From an uncultured Eubacteriales bacterium (GTDB taxonomy: Bacteria; Bacillota; Clostridia; Oscillospirales; Acutalibacteraceae): DNA of 5,141 bases. Under the pieces are notes generated by a model. It was not told the DNA's origin. It searched no databases and saw nothing but the letters and a program-made list of their open reading frames with translations. Positions 5,097 through 5,141 of the stretch are shown here, in pieces; positions within the stretch are counted from its first letter, which is position 1; each line of letters starts with the position of its first letter. Made by a program: the position numbers and the translations under genes. The stretch lies in assembly GCA_900321195.1 (NCBI GenBank), contig ONVG01000112.1, positions 1-5,141 of the forward strand, read 5' to 3'.

Positions 5097-5141
5097 TCAG
5101 CCCGTGAACAGCTTCACTGTGCAGAGGATAAGTCCGTATAG
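5097..5141 (-). CDS. Possible C-terminal end of a minus-strand gene, truncated by the window edge
   Basis: On the minus strand the frame from the window edge reads LYGLILCTVKLFTG and then TGA. The hydrophobic run would suit the last helix of a membrane protein. The terminator hairpin just downstream supports a gene ending here. Only 14 residues are visible. Another frame ending at 5089 (reading IRTYPLHSEAVHGLKN) is also possible, so both the frame and the product are uncertain. Confidence 0.3.
   Translation of the reverse strand, partial: LYGLILCTVKLFTG

Noticed and set aside
1..5141. CRISPR array, insertion sequence, tRNA or rRNA gene
   Set aside because: No regularly spaced repeats, transposase-like frame, terminal inverted repeats or RNA-gene signatures were seen. 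The coding genes show uniform composition, so there is no sign of a mobile island.

Overview
The window reads as chromosomal DNA from an anaerobic, moderately AT-rich Gram-positive bacterium, most likely a Clostridia/Oscillospiraceae (Ruminococcus-like) member. This rests on purine-rich Shine-Dalgarno sites, a TTG start, frequent ATA and CTT codons, U-tailed hairpin terminators and the anaerobe-type gene content (a flavin reductase-rubredoxin fusion and an Fe-S quinolinate synthase). The genus is inference; there is no rRNA or other marker.

Layout, left to right. (1) 1-698 (+): the C-terminal part of a MORN-repeat protein cut by the window edge. A 68-base gap with a hairpin but no U-tract follows, then a Cof-type HAD phosphatase (767-1606, +). 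(2) A strong bidirectional terminator (1618-1659) separates it from a convergent histidine phosphatase (1663-2295, -). (3) A 197-base AT-rich divergent region carries a near-consensus promoter for an XRE-family regulator. The transcript would have a leader of about 96 nt with mutually exclusive hairpins. The regulator's start is better placed at 2493 than at the upstream ATG at 2475. (4) A second bidirectional terminator (3188-3231) separates the regulator from the convergent nadA (3245-4162, -). (5) A 115-base gap upstream of nadA holds an 18-bp interrupted inverted repeat overlapping, by two bases, an 18-bp perfect palindrome. This is a likely operator region, perhaps for a niacin-responsive repressor. 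(6) A high-molecular-weight rubredoxin-like flavoprotein (4278-4925, -) with its own promoter. (7) At the right edge, a hairpin that would terminate a minus-strand gene lying mostly outside the window.

The genes do not form one pathway. Two are phosphatases of broad families (HAD and histidine phosphatase). nadA makes the NAD precursor quinolinate without nadB or nadC beside it. The rubredoxin fusion is probably part of oxygen/NO defence or electron transfer. The rubredoxin-fusion gene and nadA are co-oriented with no clear terminator between them, so partial co-transcription is possible.

The most interesting signals are regulatory: the structured leader of the XRE gene and the double palindrome upstream of nadA. 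I did not find a convincing new multi-gene system here.
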